Source: Burkholderiales bacterium (GTDB lineage: Bacteria > Pseudomonadota > Gammaproteobacteria > Burkholderiales > Burkholderiaceae). Taken from it: a DNA stretch of 25,193 nucleotides. Below the pieces are notes generated by a model. It worked only from the letters and a program-made list of their open reading frames with translations. It had not been told where the DNA came from and ran no database searches. Location: NCBI GenBank assembly GCA_947371645.1, contig CANBQJ010000034.1, forward strand, positions 1 to 25,193. The letters run 5' to 3'. This document shows, one piece after another, positions 7,269 through 14,330 of this stretch (its first letter is position 1; each line of letters opens with the position of its first letter). The translations under genes were made by a program, and so were the position numbers.

Positions 7269-9751
7269 GCGGCAACGGTATCAGGCGAGGGACGGTCCAG
7301 CCAGTGGAGCAGCCCGGTGAAGAGCTGGGTGGTGTCGATGGGTTTGGACAGGTGGGCGTTCATGCCGGCCTTGAGGCAGTCGTCCTGCTCCTGCTGCAAG
7401 ACGCTGGCGGTCATGGCCAGGATGGGCAGGTCGCGGTGCGCAGGCAGCGCACGGATGGCGCGCGTGGCCTGCATGCCGTCCATGCCGGGCATGTGGACGT
7501 CCATCAGCACCAGCGACACCGGTGGATCGCCGGCCTGCAGCACCGCATCGATGGCTTCCTGCCCGCCGGTGGCGACCCGGGTTTTCAGGCCGGCCATGGC
7601 CAGCAGCTCGGTGGTGAGGATGCGGTTGACGAGGTTGTCGTCGGCCACCAGCACCAGCTTGTCGGCATGGCGTTGCCGCAGCGCCTGCAAGGCCGCATCC
7701 AGCTGTGGCGGCAGGGCGGCTGGCTGCGGGCTGGCCGAGAGACCCACCGTGGCGGGCGGCAGGTCAGCACCGGGCGCCAGCGACCGCCGAGGCTGGACGG
7801 CGGGCGCCTCCGCCCCTGGCACCGCCAAGGTGAACCAGAAGACGCTGCCCTGGCCCGGTTCGCTGCTCACCCCGATCTGCCCCCCCATGCACTCCACCAG
7901 GCTGCGCGTGATGGCCAGGCCCAGGCCGGTGCCGCCGAAGCGCCGCGTGGTGGAGTCATCGGCCTGCACGAAGGCGTTGAACAGGCGCGCTTGCTGGGCG
8001 GCGGCAATGCCGATGCCTTCGTCGTGCACCTCGATGCGCAAGGTCAGCTGTCTGGCCTGGCCTGCTGGCTCTGGTGGGGCGACAGGCTCGTTCATGGCCG
8101 TCGCCACCAGCTGCACGCCGCCCTGGTCGCTGAACTTCACGGCATTGCTCAGCAGGTTGATCAGGACCTGAGACAGGCGGGTGCGGTCTGCCATCACCCA
8201 GGCCGGGCAGCGGCTGTCGTCCACCGTGATGCGCAGCCCTTTCTCCCGGGCCCGCGCGGCCACCATGTCCACGCACTGGCCAAACAGCGCCGGCAGGTTC
8301 ACGGCTTCAGGGTGCAGGGTGAACATGCCCGCCTCGATCTTGGACAAATCCAGGATGGCGTTGATGATCTCCAGCAGGTGCGCAGCGGCCTGTTCGATCA
8401 TCTGCAGGCGCTCGGCACCGGCCGGCGGCAGCGCCGAGCGCTTGAGCAAAAAGGTGGCCCCCAGGATGGCGTTCATGGGGGTGCGGATCTCGTGGCTCAT
8501 GTTGGCGATGAAGGCGCTCTTGGCGCGGTTGGCCGCCTCGGCCCGGTCCAGCGCGTGCGTGAGCTGCACGGTGCGCTCGCCGATCTTTACTTCCAGGTGG
8601 TCTCGGTAGGCGGCCAGCTCCTGCATGCGCGCGTGAAGCTGGTCCTGCATGGCCTGGAGCGCTTGCGACAGCGTGCCGATTTCGTCGTGTCGGGTGCGGT
8701 CGGGCAGGAAGGCCACCTGCGCGCCGTCCCTCAATGCCTGGGCGGCGGCCGTGAGCGACCGCAATGGCCGCACGATGTGCCCCGCCAGCCACCAGCTCAA
8801 ACCCATGAACAGGCCCGCACCCAGCAAGCCGACGCCCAGCAGGCGCCAGCCCAGAGCTTCGCCGGGGCCCAGCAGCTGGCGCGGGTCCTGGCGCACCACC
8901 ATGAGGCCTGGCGAAGCGGCCTCGCCCAACTTGAGCGGCAGGGGTGCGGCCGCACTCAGGCGCTCGCCCAGGTCGGGCCAGACCACCGGCCGGGGCGGCT
9001 CGCCGGGCGCCACTTGCCCCCCGGACACCGGCAGCAGGCGACGCCCGATGGCCGACGCCGGCCCCAGCCAGACCTCGCCTTGCGGCCCCAGCAACAGGGT
9101 GTCCCGGGCGCTGGGGTCATGGGCGCTGATGCCGGCCTGCTGGTCGACGATCCAGCGCCAGTTGAGCTTGGCCACCAGCACGCCCAGGATGCGGCCTTCG
9201 TAGTCGACCACGGGCACCGCCATGTCCAGCAGGAGCACGGGGCGGCCGTCTTCGTCCAGCGGCAGGTAGGGTGCCAGCTCTGCAGCAGGCGCAGGGGCAC
9301 CTATCCACGGGCTCTGGCGGCCATGCAGGAACCAGGGCGACCGGGCCACATCGGTGCGCTCCAGCCTGGCCCCCGTCGCCGTCAGCACCACGCCTTTGGC
9401 GCTGGTCAAAGCCAGCCACTCGAACTCGGGGTGGTAGCTGCGCACCCGCTCCAGCAGCAAGCGCACGACGCCGGCATCGGCCGGGCCGCTGCTCAGTTCG
9501 GGCAAGGTGGCCAGTTGCAGGATCTGGCTTTGCCTTTCGGCCAGCAAGACAGAGATCAACTGCCCCGCCACATGCGCTTCACGCCGAACGATGGCCCCCA
9601 CGGCGTCTTGCAGCCTGCCGCGTTGATCTTGCACCACCCAGGCGGCCATCAGCACCGCGAACACCACGCCGCTGAGCCCCGTGAACAGCGCCACGCGGGC
9701 GCGCACGCTGCGGTGGGGCATCACGCGAGCCGACAGGGGCAGATCAGACAT
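7265..9751 (-). CDS. Hybrid sensor histidine kinase with C-terminal receiver domain
   Basis: 828 residues from the ATG at 9751; ATGs at 9829 and 9721 are alternatives and none has a strong ribosome site. In order: a membrane helix (about 20-40); a periplasmic sensor of about 260 residues that looks like a Cache-type domain (SPWFLHGRQSPWIGAP, PVLLLDMAVPVVDYEGRILGVLVA); a second helix (about 301-322); HAMP (about 323-376); a short coiled linker; HisKA with H420 in FIANMSHEIRTPMN; HATPase with N-box LINLLSNAVKFS, DEGIGI and GGTGLGLAI; and a receiver with D751 in LVLMDVHMPGMDG and K803. Catalytic residues are intact. No Hpt or output domain is present, so a separate partner is needed. It is divergent from a solute-binding protein gene and overlaps the monooxygenase gene by 4 nt. 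Confidence 0.93.
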   Translation of the reverse strand: MSDLPLSARVMPHRSVRARVALFTGLSGVVFAVLMAAWVVQDQRGRLQDAVGAIVRREAHVAGQLISVLLAERQSQILQLATLPELSSGPADAGVVRLLLERVRSYHPEFEWLALTSAKGVVLTATGARLERTDVARSPWFLHGRQSPWIGAPAPAAELAPYLPLDEDGRPVLLLDMAVPVVDYEGRILGVLVAKLNWRWIVDQQAGISAHDPSARDTLLLGPQGEVWLGPASAIGRRLLPVSGGQVAPGEPPRPVVWPDLGERLSAAAPLPLKLGEAASPGLMVVRQDPRQLLGPGEALGWRLLGVGLLGAGLFMGLSWWLAGHIVRPLRSLTAAAQALRDGAQVAFLPDRTRHDEIGTLSQALQAMQDQLHARMQELAAYRDHLEVKIGERTVQLTHALDRAEAANRAKSAFIANMSHEIRTPMNAILGATFLLKRSALPPAGAERLQMIEQAAAHLLEIINAILDLSKIEAGMFTLHPEAVNLPALFGQCVDMVAARAREKGLRITVDDSRCPAWVMADRTRLSQVLINLLSNAVKFSDQGGVQLVATAMNEPVAPPEPAGQARQLTLRIEVHDEGIGIAAAQQARLFNAFVQADDSTTRRFGGTGLGLAITRSLVECMGGQIGVSSEPGQGSVFWFTLAVPGAEAPAVQPRRSLAPGADLPPATVGLSASPQPAALPPQLDAALQALRQRHADKLVLVADDNLVNRILTTELLAMAGLKTRVATGGQEAIDAVLQAGDPPVSLVLMDVHMPGMDGMQATRAIRALPAHRDLPILAMTASVLQQEQDDCLKAGMNAHLSKPIDTTQLFTGLLHWLDRPSPDTVAA

Positions 9752-9771
9752 ACGTGAACCTGATGCGGGGT

Positions 9772-9791
9772 GTGGCAAACCGAGGTGGCAA
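9772..9791. repeat. Direct repeat GTGGCAA in the kinase/SBP divergent region
   Basis: GTGGCAA occurs at 9772-9778 and 9785-9791, 13 bp start to start, between the divergent kinase and solute-binding protein genes. The spacing would suit a regulator bound to one DNA face with slight offset. It could also be chance. Confidence 0.3.
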
Positions 9792-9820
9792 GGCCCCTGG
9801 GAGGGCATAAACTTAGGCGA

Positions 9821-9849
9821 TTCAGACATCCGTCGACCTGTCCTATTGT
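9821..9849 (+). promoter_or_regulatory. Candidate sigma-70 promoter of the solute-binding protein gene
   Basis: TTCAGA (9821-9826) and TATTGT (9844-9849) are separated by 17 bp, each matching the consensus at 4 of 6 positions. The transcript would begin near 9856, only a few bases before the ATG at 9863. No Shine-Dalgarno precedes that ATG, which agrees with a very short leader. Weak evidence overall. Confidence 0.35.
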
Positions 9850-9862
9850 CGCCGCGCCCGAC

Positions 9863-11221
9863 ATGCTTTCAACGTTGCTGCGAACCCTCACCTGCAAGCC
9901 CGGCACCCGTGCCTGGCTGGGGCTGGGCGTCGCCCTGATCGCCCTGCACGCCGGGGTGGCCTGGTCAGCAGAGAGCGACACCACCTTGACCATCGCCACG
10001 GTCAACAACGGCCACATGCTGACGCTGCAAAAAATGTCGCGTCAGTTTGAGGTCAGTCACCCGGGCATTCACCTGAAGTGGGTCACGCTGGAAGAAGGCC
10101 CCCTGCGCCAGCAGGTCAGCCGGGACATCGCCACAGGCGGTGGCCGCTTCGACATCATGACCATCGGCGCCTACGAAGCCGCCATCTGGGGGCGCAGGGG
10201 CTGGCTCCAGGCCCTGAAGCCCAGTGCAGCCTATGACGTGGACGACCTCCTGCCCCCCATCCGGCAGGCGCTGTCGGTCAAACAGAAACTCTACGCTTTG
10301 CCGTTTTATGGCGAAAGCTCCATGACCATGGTGCGCCAGGACCTGCTGGACAAAGCAGGCGTCACGCTGCCTCCCCACCCCACCTGGGACCAGATCCGGT
10401 CGGCGGCCGCCAGGCTGAACGACCCGGCGCATGGCGTGGCCGGCATCTGCCTGCGCGGCAAGGCCGGTTGGGGCGAAAACATCACCCTGTTGACCACCAT
10501 GGCCAACAGCTACGGCGGCCAGTGGTTTGACACCCGATGGCAGCCCAGGCTGGACACGCCGGCCTGGAAGCAGGCCCTGGCCATGTACCTGGACCTCCTG
10601 CAGCACTGGGGCCCGCCAGGCGCTGCGGCCAATGGCTACAACGAGAACCTGGCCCTGTTCATGGATGGCCGTTGCGGCATCTGGGTGGACGCCACCGTGG
10701 CGGGCGGCTTCGTCAACCGCGCCGGCGCCTCCAGGGTGGCCGGCCGGGTGAGCTTCCTGCAGGCGCCCGTGGCCAGCACACCCAAGGGCTCGCACTGGCT
10801 GTGGACCTGGGCACTGGCGGTGCCCGCCAGCTCCAGGAAGGCAGCCGTGGCTCAAGCGTTCATCGAGTGGGCCACATCCCGGCCCTACATCCAGCTCGTG
10901 GCCCGCAGCGAAGGCTGGGGCGCGGTGCCCTCCGGCACCCGCCAGTCCACCTATGCCGAGGCGGCCTTCCTGAAGGCCAACCCCCAGGCCAGCATCGAAC
11001 GCGAGGCGATTGCCACCGCCAACCCGCTGGACGCCACCTTGCCCAAATCGCCCTACGTGGGCATCCAGTTCGCCGCGATCCCCGAGTTCCAGGGCATCGG
11101 CACGGCGGTGGGCCAACTGGTGGCCACGCTGCTGCACGCCCAGGGCGATGTCGACAACACCCTGGACAAGGCCCAGGCCCTGGCCGAACAGCGCATGCGC
11201 GACGCCGGCTACCTGCGCTGA
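9863..11221 (+). CDS. Periplasmic ABC solute-binding protein, polyol (mannitol/sorbitol) type
   Basis: 452 residues from the ATG at 9863. A signal peptide is present, with hydrophobic core LGLGVALIALHAGVAW and likely cleavage after WSA (residue 36). The mature protein matches family-1 binding proteins of the SmoE/MtlE polyol type: WVTLEEGPLRQQVSRDIATG, FDIMTIGAYEAAIW, ALPFYGESSMTMVRQDLL, LRGKAGWGEN (197-206), NGYNENLALF (257-266) and CGIWVDATV (271-279). No permease or ATPase gene is nearby: a regulator follows on the opposite strand, and the divergent neighbour is the hybrid kinase. It may deliver ligand to a distant transporter or signal to the kinase; both are inference. Its 3' end overlaps the MocR gene by 13 nt. 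Confidence 0.92.
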   Translation: MLSTLLRTLTCKPGTRAWLGLGVALIALHAGVAWSAESDTTLTIATVNNGHMLTLQKMSRQFEVSHPGIHLKWVTLEEGPLRQQVSRDIATGGGRFDIMTIGAYEAAIWGRRGWLQALKPSAAYDVDDLLPPIRQALSVKQKLYALPFYGESSMTMVRQDLLDKAGVTLPPHPTWDQIRSAAARLNDPAHGVAGICLRGKAGWGENITLLTTMANSYGGQWFDTRWQPRLDTPAWKQALAMYLDLLQHWGPPGAAANGYNENLALFMDGRCGIWVDATVAGGFVNRAGASRVAGRVSFLQAPVASTPKGSHWLWTWALAVPASSRKAAVAQAFIEWATSRPYIQLVARSEGWGAVPSGTRQSTYAEAAFLKANPQASIEREAIATANPLDATLPKSPYVGIQFAAIPEFQGIGTAVGQLVATLLHAQGDVDNTLDKAQALAEQRMRDAGYLR

Positions 11222-12813
11222 AGCGCAGCGGGCAAACAGCCGACCAGCTGCCGGATGGCATGGGGCATGGCCGCCTCCGGCGTGTTGGCGTAACCCATGA
11301 CCAGGCCATTGAAACCCTCTGGCCCACCGCTGAGGTAGGCCGACAACGGCCTGGGGCTCAAGCGGTGCAAGGCCGCCGCCTGACTCAAAGCCAGGTCCGA
11401 CACGCCGCCGGCATCCGGCCCGGGCAGGCTGAGCACCAGGTGCAGGCCCGCTTGCCCGCCCAGCACCTGGCCGGGCAATGGCCAGTGCCGGTCGATGGCC
11501 TCGCGCAAGGCCGCTTGCCGTGCGGCATACAGGCGCCGCATGCGTCGCAGGTGCCGGGTGTACTCGCCCTCCTGGATGAACTCCGCCAGCGCGCGCTGCT
11601 CGGCCACGCGGCCCGCACGCACCATGGCGCCGGTCACACCCTGAGCGGCATGCAGCAGGGCCTGTGGCCACACGATGAAGCCCAGGCGCAGCGCAGGGAA
11701 CAGCGTCTTGCTGAAGGTGCCCAGGTAGACCACCGGCGCGTCCGCCACCTGCCCCTGCATGGCGGCCAGTGGCGGCCCATCGTGGCGGAACTCGCTGTCG
11801 TAGTCGTCCTCCAGGATCCAGGCACCCACGTGCTGCGCGTGCGCGATCAAGGCGTGGCGCCGGCTCAGGCCGAGCACCGCGCCCAGGGGGTACTGGTGCG
11901 ATGGTGTGGTGTAGACCAACCGAGGCGCCGGCTGCTCCGCCTGGCCTTGGCCGTCCAGCGGCATCTGCATGCCCTGGGCGTCCACGGTACAGGGGCGGAT
12001 GCGCAGCCCTGCCAGGCGGAAGGCCGCCGTGGCCGCGCCATAGCCGGGGTGCTCCATCCAGACGGTGTCGCCCACATCGGCCAGCCAGTGCGCGCAGCGG
12101 GCCAGGCTGTCTTGCGTGCCATCGGTGATGCTGACCTGCTCGGCGTCGCACACCACGCCGCGTGAGGCCCGCAGGTAAGTGGCGATGGCCTGGCGCAGGT
12201 CGGGCTCACCCTGGCTGTCGCGGTAGGCGGCGTCGTCGGAGTGTTGCTGACGTGCGTGGCGGTCCACCAGGGCGCACCAGCGCCGCATGGGGAAGGCGTC
12301 CAGCGCGGGGATGCCGGGCATCAAAGGCCAGGTGTCCATCTCGGCGGGGCGGCGGCGCGCCAGGCCCTGGGCACGCTGAGACAGCGATGCGGCCAGGCCC
12401 GGTGCGGCCGATGGTGCCGACGCGTCGCCTGGGCATGGCTGCAGGCCGGACGTGCCGGGTGACCTGCCGCTTGACCTCGCACTTGACCTCGCACTTGACC
12501 TGGCCTTTGACGTCGCGCTGGACGCCGCCGCCTGACGCCCAACAGGCAGCACCGCCACCACCGTGCCCTGCCGGGTGCTCTGCACATGGCCTTCGGCCTG
12601 CAACTGGGCATACGCGTGCACGACGCCGTTGCGCGACAGGCCCAGCTCCTGTGCCAGTGCCCTGCTGGCGGGCAGCACCGTGCCCCCAGTCAGCTCGCCT
12701 TGCGAGATCAGCTGCTTGAGGCGGGTGTACAGCAAGCGCTGCAGGCTCAGGCCTTGCTGTCGGGCCTGGCGGCGCAGGCTGCGGCCTTGCAGGTGCAAGT
12801 GGAGGTCGGTCAT
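11209..12813 (-). CDS. MocR/PdxR-type transcriptional regulator (GntR wHTH fused to aminotransferase fold)
   Basis: 534 residues from the ATG at 12813; an ATG at 12846 would add 11. An N-terminal GntR winged helix (about 24-90, with TVLPASRALAQELGLSRNGVVHAYAQL) is joined by a Ser/Arg/Ala-rich linker (about 91-160) to a fold-type I aminotransferase domain. The domain has the PLP-contacting EDDYDSEFRHDG and the Schiff-base lysine K369 in YLGTFSKTLFPALRLGF, so PLP is probably bound. MocR regulators sense PLP and amino-compound adducts (family knowledge). The linker holds an ARSS tandem repeat. The gene is divergent from the flavoprotein gene at 12930, its likely target. Its last 13 nt overlap the solute-binding protein gene. 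Confidence 0.92.
   Translation of the reverse strand: MTDLHLHLQGRSLRRQARQQGLSLQRLLYTRLKQLISQGELTGGTVLPASRALAQELGLSRNGVVHAYAQLQAEGHVQSTRQGTVVAVLPVGRQAAASSATSKARSSARSSARSSGRSPGTSGLQPCPGDASAPSAAPGLAASLSQRAQGLARRRPAEMDTWPLMPGIPALDAFPMRRWCALVDRHARQQHSDDAAYRDSQGEPDLRQAIATYLRASRGVVCDAEQVSITDGTQDSLARCAHWLADVGDTVWMEHPGYGAATAAFRLAGLRIRPCTVDAQGMQMPLDGQGQAEQPAPRLVYTTPSHQYPLGAVLGLSRRHALIAHAQHVGAWILEDDYDSEFRHDGPPLAAMQGQVADAPVVYLGTFSKTLFPALRLGFIVWPQALLHAAQGVTGAMVRAGRVAEQRALAEFIQEGEYTRHLRRMRRLYAARQAALREAIDRHWPLPGQVLGGQAGLHLVLSLPGPDAGGVSDLALSQAAALHRLSPRPLSAYLSGGPEGFNGLVMGYANTPEAAMPHAIRQLVGCLPAALQRR
11213..11228. terminator. Perfect hairpin at the convergent 3' ends of SBP and MocR genes
   Basis: CTGCGC (11213-11218), loop TGAA, GCGCAG (11223-11228). 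The TGA stop of the solute-binding protein gene is the loop. The MocR stop (11209-11211) lies just outside. No T-run follows on either strand, so it may act as a weak bidirectional barrier rather than a standard terminator. Confidence 0.4.
12457..12504 (-). repeat. 12-bp tandem repeat encoding ARSS in the MocR linker
   Basis: Three 12-nt units at 12469-12504, differing at two positions in total, read Ala-Arg-Ser-Ser three times on the coding strand. A degenerate fourth unit (12457-12468, GRSP) follows. The period is a multiple of three, so copy-number change keeps the frame and only alters the length of the flexible linker. Confidence 0.85.
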
Positions 12814-12836
12814 GGCGGGCGGCACCACGTCAGATC

Positions 12837-12882
12837 GTGGTTCCAAACTTTGATGAGGATGTGGATCTTTTCACAGAACCAC
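12837..12882. promoter_or_regulatory. Candidate operator between the MocR and flavoprotein genes
   Basis: GTGGTTC (12837-12843) is repeated in inverted form as GAACCAC (12876-12882), with a near-direct copy GTGGATC between them (12861-12867, 24 bp from the first). The sites lie in the 116-bp divergent gap. MocR proteins often bind paired sites in such gaps. The assignment rests on position and symmetry only. Confidence 0.4.
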
Positions 12883-12929
12883 CTCTGCACCACACTGCCT
12901 CCCTGACCTTCAACCCCATCAGGAAGACC

Positions 12930-13619
12930 ATGAACCCACAAGCAGCCTCCCGCACCGACACGCCACCAGCCAGCGAACGCTGCAGGGTCAAGCGCGCAGC
13001 CGAGCGTGGCCACTACGAGGCCGACACCATCCGTGCCATCGTGGACGCGGCCCAGGTCTGCCACGTGGCCTTCGCCGCGCCTGAGCCCATCTGCCTGCCC
13101 ACGGTGTGCTGGCGCGTGGGTGAGCGGCTCTACATCCATGGCTCCAATGGCAGCCGCATGATGAAGCTGCTGGGCGGGGGTGCGCAGGCTTGCGTGGCCA
13201 TCACGCACGTCGACGGGCTGGTGATGGCGCGCTCGGCCTTCCACCACTCGATGAACTTCAGGTCGGTGGTCATCCACGGCCAGTTCGAGCCCGTGAGCGA
13301 CGTCGACAAGCCGGGCATCCTGGACGCCCTGGTCGACCACATCATGCCGGGCCGCAGCCAGGAGGCCCGCCCGGCCGACCGCAATGAACTGGCCGCCACC
13401 ACGGTGCTGGGCATCTCGCTGCACGAGGCCGCGGCCAAGGTGCGCACGGGCCCGCCGCTGGACAAGGCAGAAGACCTCAGCTGGCCCGCCTGGGCTGGTG
13501 TGCTGCCCCTGCGCCAGCAGGCGCTGCCCGCGCAAACCGAATTGGGCTGCACCGTGCCCATGCCAGCCTGGGCACAGGCCTGGGGCGAGGCAGAAGCCCA
13601 GCCCACAGGCGGATGGTGA
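12930..13619 (+). CDS. Pyridoxamine 5'-phosphate oxidase family flavoprotein (Pyridox_ox_2-like)
   Basis: 229 residues from the ATG at 12930, preceded by AGGA at 12921. The frame opens earlier, at 12837, but that part lies in the regulatory gap. Split-barrel FMN-binding features are visible: VCHVAFAAPEPICLPTVCW, RLYIHGSNGSRMMKLL (about 66-81), ACVAITHVDGLVMARSAFHHSMNFRSVVIHG (a typical run of this subgroup), and a C-terminal GVLPLRQQALPAQ. Subgroup members bind flavin, and some reduce nitro compounds or heme; the activity here is unknown. It is not the main PdxH, which is shorter in this region and carries different PLP-binding motifs. Divergent placement suggests control by the MocR protein. 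Its stop abuts the bioD stop. Confidence 0.88.
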   Translation: MNPQAASRTDTPPASERCRVKRAAERGHYEADTIRAIVDAAQVCHVAFAAPEPICLPTVCWRVGERLYIHGSNGSRMMKLLGGGAQACVAITHVDGLVMARSAFHHSMNFRSVVIHGQFEPVSDVDKPGILDALVDHIMPGRSQEARPADRNELAATTVLGISLHEAAAKVRTGPPLDKAEDLSWPAWAGVLPLRQQALPAQTELGCTVPMPAWAQAWGEAEAQPTGGW

Positions 13620-14330
13620 TCAGCCCAGGGCGGGCGGCAGGTCCAGCTTGAGCTGCTCGGCTTGGGCTGCTGCGTCCCAGCCCCAGTGGGCCAGCATGGG
13701 CGCCATCAGGCGCGCGCGCAAGGTGGCCAGGTTGGCCCCTTGTTCCGGCATGTCGGGGTCGATCACATTGGCCACCCAGCCGGCAAATTTCAAGCCCCGG
13801 CGCAGGATGGCCTCCTGCGTCAGCAAGGCGTGGTTGAGGCAACCCAGGCGCAGGCCCACCACCAGGATCACCGGCAGGGCCAGGCGCTGGGCCAGGTCGG
13901 CGCTGGTGGTCCAGCTGCTCTCACCCAGCGGGCCTTCGTGCAGGGGCACCATGAAGCCGCCGGCGCCCTCCACCACCACCGCGTCGGCGTGCTGGCGCAA
14001 GGCATGGAAGCTGGCCTCGATGTGGTTGAGCTCGATGACCTCACCAGCGCGCTGGGCCGCGATGTGCGGCGACACGGCGTCGGGCAAGGCATAGGGGTTC
14101 ACGAAGGACGTGGGCACCTGCAGGCTGGACGCCGCCCGCAAGGCCACCACGTCTTCGTTGAGCCATTCGCCATGGCCAGGGCGTTCTTCCACCCAGTCGC
14201 AACCCGCCGCCACGGGCTTCATGCCCACCACGCGCGGGTGACCGGCCTGGCGCAGCGCATGCAGCAAGGCACAGCTCACGCGGGTCTTGCCCACGCCTGT
14301 GTCGGTACCGGTGATGAAGTAGGCGCTCAT
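13620..14330 (-). CDS. bioD: Dethiobiotin synthetase BioD
   Basis: 236 residues. This ATP-dependent enzyme carboxylates 7,8-diaminopelargonic acid to dethiobiotin. The P-loop GTDTGVGKT spans residues 8-16 near the N-terminus; GMKPVAAGC and VEGAGGFMVPL are the usual DAPA- and nucleotide-site stretches. Length is normal. The start overlaps the bioA stop by 4 nt (ATGA, 14327-14330), showing tight coupling. Its stop (13620-13622) directly abuts the stop of the convergent flavoprotein gene, with the two stops inside the palindrome TGATCA. Confidence 0.97.
   Translation of the reverse strand: MSAYFITGTDTGVGKTRVSCALLHALRQAGHPRVVGMKPVAAGCDWVEERPGHGEWLNEDVVALRAASSLQVPTSFVNPYALPDAVSPHIAAQRAGEVIELNHIEASFHALRQHADAVVVEGAGGFMVPLHEGPLGESSWTTSADLAQRLALPVILVVGLRLGCLNHALLTQEAILRRGLKFAGWVANVIDPDMPEQGANLATLRARLMAPMLAHWGWDAAAQAEQLKLDLPPALG

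Noticed and set aside
7304..9757. 817-codon open frame antisense to the hybrid kinase
   Set aside because: High-GC codon bias opens the opposite frame; the translation is Gln/His/Gly-rich with no domain, while the minus frame shows a complete kinase.
9965..12151. 728-codon minus frame across the SBP gene and MocR 3' half
   Set aside because: It crosses two well-supported genes in other frames and has Gly/Ala/Arg-rich translation with no motif.
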